Positions 58,786-64,000 of a DNA stretch of 64,000 nucleotides are shown here, piece after piece; position 1 is the first letter of the stretch, and every line of letters starts with the position of its first letter. Location of the stretch: positions 1 to 64,000 of the forward strand of contig NW_020290013.1 in NCBI RefSeq assembly GCF_003144195.1, in the 5' to 3' direction. The notes beneath the pieces are model-generated. The model worked only from the letters and a program-made list of their open reading frames with translations. It searched no databases and was not told the DNA's origin. The translations under genes and the position numbers were made by a program. Source of the stretch: Ceraceosorus guamensis. Its lineage: Eukaryota; Basidiomycota; Exobasidiomycetes; Ceraceosorales; Ceraceosoraceae.

Positions 58786-60723
58786 ATGCCCTGTTCAAGC
58801 GCCTTCTTCCTGGTCAAAGCAGCAGCTTTCGCTCTGCTCATTGTCGGGAGCTGTTATAACGCAAGAGCTCGCCGTCTTATCACGGGGCTGCCAAGTCGCC
58901 AGCAAGCTGCCACACCATTGCAGATCGAGAATCAGCCTCCTAACTTTGCACCCCTTATTAGACTTCGGCGTAGGTCGCCGCCGCTTCCCGGAGGAATTGG
59001 TGGTGTAGCTGATGCTGTGCAGGGCGTCGATCATGCGATCTCTACTCATCGCGTCGAGCTACACGCACCCGAGCAACGAGCATTGGGCTTAGGGAGCTCT
59101 CCAAAGACAGGCTCCCGTTCTGCCGAATTGAGCGCACCCGAAAAGACGAAAGCCACGCGAAGACGAAAGTCTCTAAACACGCCAGCACCTGCTACTGCCG
59201 CGAAGAAGGCCAATTCTGAATCAACAGAGGGCTTCGGAAAGCACACGAAGCAGGTGGATGCCATGTTGGCTTTAGCAATCCCTCCGTTACGCCGACCGAG
59301 TGCAAAGGTGGTAGCTGAAGGCGCCAAGCAACCTCATCCATCTGTCCTCTCTACAATCCCGGGCAGGAAGAATATCTTTGGCAACTACATGGAGGGCATG
59401 TGGCGCAAAGAGGCGGGGGAAGGCCCACGAATCCCGGAACACAAACTACTGCCGGCGTCTGACCTTCAAGCATCGCCATCGCGTCCGATACACAGCGTAG
59501 AGCTCAAATTGCCTATGGAGAGAACCAAGAACAAGCCTCCTGGGTTGGTACACATGCCACCACAGAAAAGCGTCCAGGCGGCGGTCGATCATTATGCCGC
59601 TCGCTTTCATCCTACTATGAAGAGGTTTTCTGTACGTTGCGTCTCGGACACCTAAGCGCTCAGGATGTCCATGTGCTCACCTGCCTGTTGAACTTTTCCT
59701 GTCCCAACTCAGGTTTTGCGCGCCTTTGGCCGTAGTGACCATGAACCGATCTTGCACATGACCGGGACTGCTCAAGACGATGCGGGTCGAAAGATCCCCG
59801 GTGGCGGATTGACTAGCCTTGGCAAATGGTATGCGCATCACAAAATCTATATGATGCCGGGCACGACGCACTCTAGGGGTCACTTCGGCATGCTAAATGC
59901 CGAAACGCCACCGCCGGGTACCAAGATCATGACTTCGATCGGCGATGACAACAGTTCCCTGAAGCCCTCGCGCAAAATCAACGGTATGCCTTGGAAACAC
60001 AATACGTTGTTCGGTTTGAAAAGAGCGGACATCATCGATCCGGAGAAAGTGGCCGAACGCAGACAAGCCTATGAGGCTAGTAGGCGGACGGAGCAACATA
60101 GGAGTGAGAGAAACGCTAAGCGCAGAGCGCGCGTTGCGGAACGGAATCCTGTCCGACAGCCTTATCATTGGAGCAAGTACGGGGAAGAAGGCGGGAGGAC
60201 AAGTTCTGATGGTTCCCCAAGCCACTCCGAATTTTCTCTCTCCAGCTCAAGTTCGCTTCAGTCGGCGGACAAGGAGAAAGAGGGCGTCAGCCGTTCGCCC
60301 ATCTCTAATCCGGCATCTGTCGAGGATGGAACAGCAGCAGAGGTAGAGCACGGCAGCCACTCAAGCACCCAAGCAGCTCGGACGAGCGCGCGAGGAGTGG
60401 GTCATACTTCGTCAGCTTCGGCACCGGATTCACCATCCGTTTCTACGAACTCAATTGCAGAGGCAAGTCATGGTCAACTGTCGACTCATGAAGGGCCTCG
60501 GACCAGTCAAGGCAAAGCGTCAAGTCACGACTCCTCCAGGACGACACAGGCGCTCGCGGGCAGTGCCGGTGACGCCGCAACATCATCGCAGCACAGGCGA
60601 CCATTGAGCCCTGCAAATTCGCAAGCCTATCAGAGGCACATCTCAATACCACCTTCGCCGTCGAACACAGACGATGATGTATTTGCTTCGCTAAGTCCCA
60701 TCGAGCACCTCGATCATTCCTAA
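58786..60723 (+). CDS. Predicted secreted protein B, unknown family
   Basis: The model is join(58786..59631,59713..60723), 618 residues. The N-terminus (MPCSSAFFLVKAAAFALLIVG, then SCYNARA) is a strong signal-peptide candidate. The pro-region to about residue 180 is basic and Pro/Ala-rich, with several RRR/KR sites. The 81-nt intron (GTACGT...CTCAG, phase 0) falls after MKRFS. The following block has VLRAFGRSDHEPILHMTGTA, GLTSLGKWYAHHKIYMMPG and RKINGMPWKHNTLFGLKRAD, then a charged helix (PEKVAERRQAYEASRR). The last 170 residues are Ser-rich low complexity. No known domain was recognised. The core aligns with secreted protein A (53122-54750) residue by residue just after the intron, and the intron has the same phase, so the two look like diverged paralogues. 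Function is unknown. Confidence 0.78.
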
Positions 60724-61073
60724 GCAGAGCGTTCATTAGGCTGCCTTACAGACCGACGCTGCGCCTTGCGACTACAGCTGAGGCAATGAGGAGCTTTTTG
60801 GTCTACTTGTTTGCTGAGAAGATACGTCGCGTGACCAAAGAGCTTTACAATCGTTGTTCTGGCCGTCGCTGCTGTCGTGCGTGCCGCGCAAAGAGGCCAG
60901 GCCTGCACGTCTCCGAACCGCGCAGTCGCAAATCTGCGAGCGATGGAGGCGCCAAGACATAAATGATGACATTGAGACTCAGACGAGCGCCCTTTCGCAG
61001 GCGGAGCGGGGCTTGGTTTGGGCGAGCCAGTGTGCTGTTGTGCCATTGTGCTGTTTGATTGTCTCGTCTTTCT
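60724..61073. other. Convergent 3' spacer
   Basis: 350 bp between the 3' ends of secreted protein B (plus) and RNA14 (minus). Nothing else was seen. Confidence 0.5.
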
Positions 61074-64000
61074 TCAAAAGCGCCTTCCCCCTCGAGGACG
61101 ACCTCCTCCAGTCCTGTTGGCACGGTTTGCCCAGCCTGGTTGACCAGCGGGAGCTCGTCCATACGCATCGCCGCCACCATTGCCGGGTGGCGGCAGGGCG
61201 ACGTTGGCTTCTCGCAGACAATTGATAACTTCATCGACCGGGAGCAGAGGTGGCCCGAAGAATCGTGCCCCGGGTAATATACTGCCAGATGAAAACGACG
61301 TGAAGATTGTGAGATCAAAAAAGTTCACTGAGTGGACATGGCCGGTAGCCAGCCTTCCACTTACTCCATGAAGAAAAGAATGGGCTCCGAGAAGGGCGGA
61401 GCTTGTGGTGCTGGAACAGCGGCCGCAGGCGGTGGTCCGCGGCCACCCAGATGGCCTTGGGGCCCTCCTTGAGGGGGTAATGGCGCGCCGCGGTTGCCAT
61501 ACGCCACGGGCTGCTGCTGCTGCACAGGGACCAAGTCTCCAGACCGCGTGGGAATGGGCGCTCTCGGCGTCGGGCTTACGCTCCTCCTTCGTCCACCAGG
61601 GGCATCATCCTCGAAGCGTGCGCGCTTCTGGCCTGCGGCCCTCTCGACTTGACCGTTGCTAGCGATCGCACCAGGCGCGTCTTCGTTGAACTCTCGCTTC
61701 GCCCCCGTGACGGCGCGGGCAGATTCTGCAGCGGCATTGGCTGCTGCCATACCCGCACCCACGCTAGAGCCATCATCAAACGCCATTCGCGACGCAGCTA
61801 CTGCTCGATCCGCTGCATTTGCACCGTCCAAGCTCGCCTCAAAGCCCAGATCTTTCGAACTGATCACGTCCAAGTCCATGTATGTGTTGCGATCGACGAA
61901 ACGCTTGATAGCGGGCTCTGCGAGGGACTCGAGGTCAAATGTAGTCCCACAGAAGCACGAGAATATTGGGCTGACTTACCATCTGGGTAGACTTCTCGCA
62001 GACGTTGCTCTAGTCTTTGAATAGCCGCGCGGTCGCCAAAGCTGTATTCGTAGTCGCACCAGCGATCCCACAGAGGTCTAGCGCGATTTGGCTCGAAAGA
62101 ATTGACAGTCCTCTCGAACAGAGCGCGAGCGTCTGTTGAAGGGACATAAAGAAAATCTGAGCACTGTCTCCGTCTTTTCCGTGTCTCAGCCTGCTCTCAG
62201 CCAATGACTTACTATTGTCATCGTTGATGCTGATGAGGAAGTCGAGGTATCGGACGACGAAAGCTTCATCACTTCCAAACGTTTTGAGTGCAACTTCAAA
62301 GACTCGTGTCGCTACCCCTACGTCCTTTGAGCAGTGATACTCCATCAACGCATTCGCCTCGTAGACCTGCCACGTGCAGTGTGGACTCTTGCGTGCCTTG
62401 CCAAAGATAGCTCTGCAGGGACGCACTCCCTGATTGAGATAGGAAAGCAGAGTCAAATTGGGCGCGAAGATTGCGGGGCAGTGATTGCTGGCAGGACTGA
62501 CCTCATTCCGACGAACAAAGTGCATCTGCTTGATCCAAACCAAAGCTGCTGACTCCTTAAGTTCTTCAAGCACAGGCTTGGCATTCTCATCCTCAACATT
62601 CTTCCTCTGTGTCCGAACCTCCTCGGCTTTTCTGATTTCTTCACGTTCGTCGCCGCCGACGTTCTCATCAGCTTCACCAGAATCTTTGCGCTTTGCTGCA
62701 GCTTCCGCAGCTGCGGCAACGCCTTCTTCGTCAATCTTCTCGTGCTTTGACTTTACAAATTCCTGCACAGCTTCGATCTGGCCATGCACGTGCTCCAAAA
62801 GCTCAGCAAAGACCGGTGCACAGGCAGACGTCTCGTTTGTCGCCTCGCAGAGCTCGATGTAGGCAAAGCGCAATAAGAAGCTGCAGAGAAGTGCAGAGTG
62901 AGCAGCTGGGGAGCAATGCAAAGCCCCTTGAAGCAGCTCACCTTCCGGGACACGCCCCCATCCCAATTCTTAACCAAGACTTGGCGTCATCCTGACGCTC
63001 GGCACCTTCCAGATACTGCGCCGCCATGTACCTGCGATCGGTGGGTTCCAGCCAAAAGAGGTCAACTTGCTTGCTTGCAAAGGTGGCAGGAACCAAAGAC
63101 TCTCACCAAATTTCAGCAAAGAACCGCATGTGCATGGTCGCTTTCCTGTACGCCATGATTATCCGCGTGTGGAGCGTAGTCAGATCCTCGAGCTCTAGAG
63201 GGTTGCTCTCTTCCCACTTGAGATACCTCTTCCAGCTCTCTGCTTGTCCCCTCTCGCGCTGAGCTGCTCGCGAACGAATCGCAATGGCACCGGCATCGTT
63301 GCCTTGTTGAAGTCGTTGCAGAGCGGATTGAGCCCACGACGGAACGCGGGGCAAGATTGGACGATGCAAAATCTCTGTCAAAGATCGCATCTCCTTTAAT
63401 GCGCTTCGAGCAGTCATGTAAGCAGGCGAGCGCTCCGCAAGAAATTTCTTGGCCTGCGTAGATGCAGAGCAGTGGGCGCCAAACGGGAGGGACATACCGC
63501 CAAGACGTTGCGTACGTCAATACGCGCGAGACAATTGCACGAGGTGAGCAGCGCCAGCCCAGTCCATCAACGAACGGCACAGCAAGCAGCACGTCAAATT
63601 GGCAGAAAATGTCCATTGACAGATCGAGGCAAGCAGCAGCGTGCCGCGCCAAGACCAAGAGCACAAGATGCGTGGCAGCCGTTTAGAATAGCGACGACGG
63701 TCAAGGCAGATAGCCATTGCAAGTCGCCGAGAAGAAGAGGATCGTGTTCGTACGCTGGTAAGCTCGTGGCGCCCACAAGAGGCTCAGACGCCGCAACAAT
63801 GGAGTGTACGCACCGTTATCCTGTTCAAACCGGTCTCGTATTGATCATACTCCCTCCAAACAGCCTCGACATTCGACAAGGGAATGGCTACGGCTTGCTG
63901 ATACGCGCGGCGAATGTCGTCCATCTTTTGACCAGCCTGCCATTGGTTATTTGGCGCCACCTCTCGGTCTTTCAACAGCTGAATGTACTCGCGCCAAACT
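61074..64000 (-). CDS. RNA14: RNA14/CstF-77 mRNA 3'-end processing factor (5' end outside window)
   Basis: The visible part is complement(join(61074..61281,61365..61917,61980..62132,62213..62429,62502..62880,62942..63031,63107..63453,63814..>64000)), about 710 residues. The N-terminus lies beyond 64000. RNA14 is the HAT-repeat scaffold of cleavage factor IA, which directs pre-mRNA cleavage and polyadenylation with RNA15. Visible features are HAT repeats such as [63 protein letters not shown] and [20 protein letters not shown], followed by [25 protein letters not shown]. The C-terminal monkeytail ([26 protein letters not shown]) binds RNA15 in yeast. It is followed by a Gly/Arg-rich end. The splice phases all agree. 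The intron 63454-63813 is 360 nt, much longer than its neighbours (60-82 nt). Confidence 0.93.

Noticed and set aside
1-64000. tRNA, rRNA, CRISPR and transposon signatures
   Set aside because: I saw no convincing tRNA T-loop plus acceptor pairing, rRNA core sequence, spaced identical repeats, transposase motifs or long terminal repeats. Covariance-model and repeat-library searches were not possible here.

Overview
The window is nuclear DNA of a filamentous or yeast-like fungus, most likely a basidiomycete of the smut-related Ustilaginomycotina. The evidence is intron-dense genes (mostly 55-110 nt introns with GTGAGT/GTGCGT/GTAAGT donors and CTRAC-like branch sites), a mitochondrial homoaconitase (fungal alpha-aminoadipate lysine synthesis), an HMG-less POB3-type FACT subunit, very long Ser-rich proteins, and a short dispersed intergenic motif built from TCGTGA/TCACGA. 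The species cannot be fixed from the sequence. All gene models were assembled by hand from reading frames, splice phases and family motifs.

Layout, left to right: a repeat-rich stretch (1-1834); a Ser-rich protein of unknown function (1835-5839, minus); a poorly resolved stretch (5840-8846); SHQ1, an H/ACA RNP assembly chaperone (8847-10373, minus); an AMT/MEP ammonium transporter (11788-13715, plus) with GATA-type sites upstream; a wax-synthase-like MBOAT protein (16289-18217, plus); a 3.3 kb intergenic region; a second giant Ser-rich protein (21515-26022, plus); an ITC1-like ISWI-complex subunit (27433-31358, plus); a choline/ethanolamine kinase with large inserts (32460-36018, plus); an LTO1-like protein (36692-37545, minus) abutting a WHI3-like two-RRM protein (37548-41045, minus); a six-exon gene for an 85-residue membrane protein (43706-44762, minus); POB3 (45556-47558, plus); a bacterial-type uracil phosphoribosyltransferase (47973-49243, minus); homoaconitase LYS4 (49980-52459, minus); a secreted protein A (53122-54750, minus); an 11-exon SDR oxidoreductase (55527-57407, minus); a secreted protein B (58786-60723, plus); and RNA14, whose 5' end runs off the window (61074-64000, minus).

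Most genes are conserved housekeeping functions: chromatin (ITC1, POB3), RNA (RNA14, SHQ1, WHI3), iron-sulfur protein and lysine metabolism (LTO1, LYS4), lipid synthesis (choline kinase, MBOAT), and pyrimidine salvage and nitrogen uptake (UPRT, AMT). The accessory-looking part is 53.1-60.7 kb. There, two predicted secreted proteins of no recognised family flank the SDR gene. They share a diverged but collinear core and an intron at the same position and phase, which suggests an undescribed paralogous secreted family. Several genes carry coding micro-exons (16-25 nt), and one begins with an exon that contributes only the ATG.
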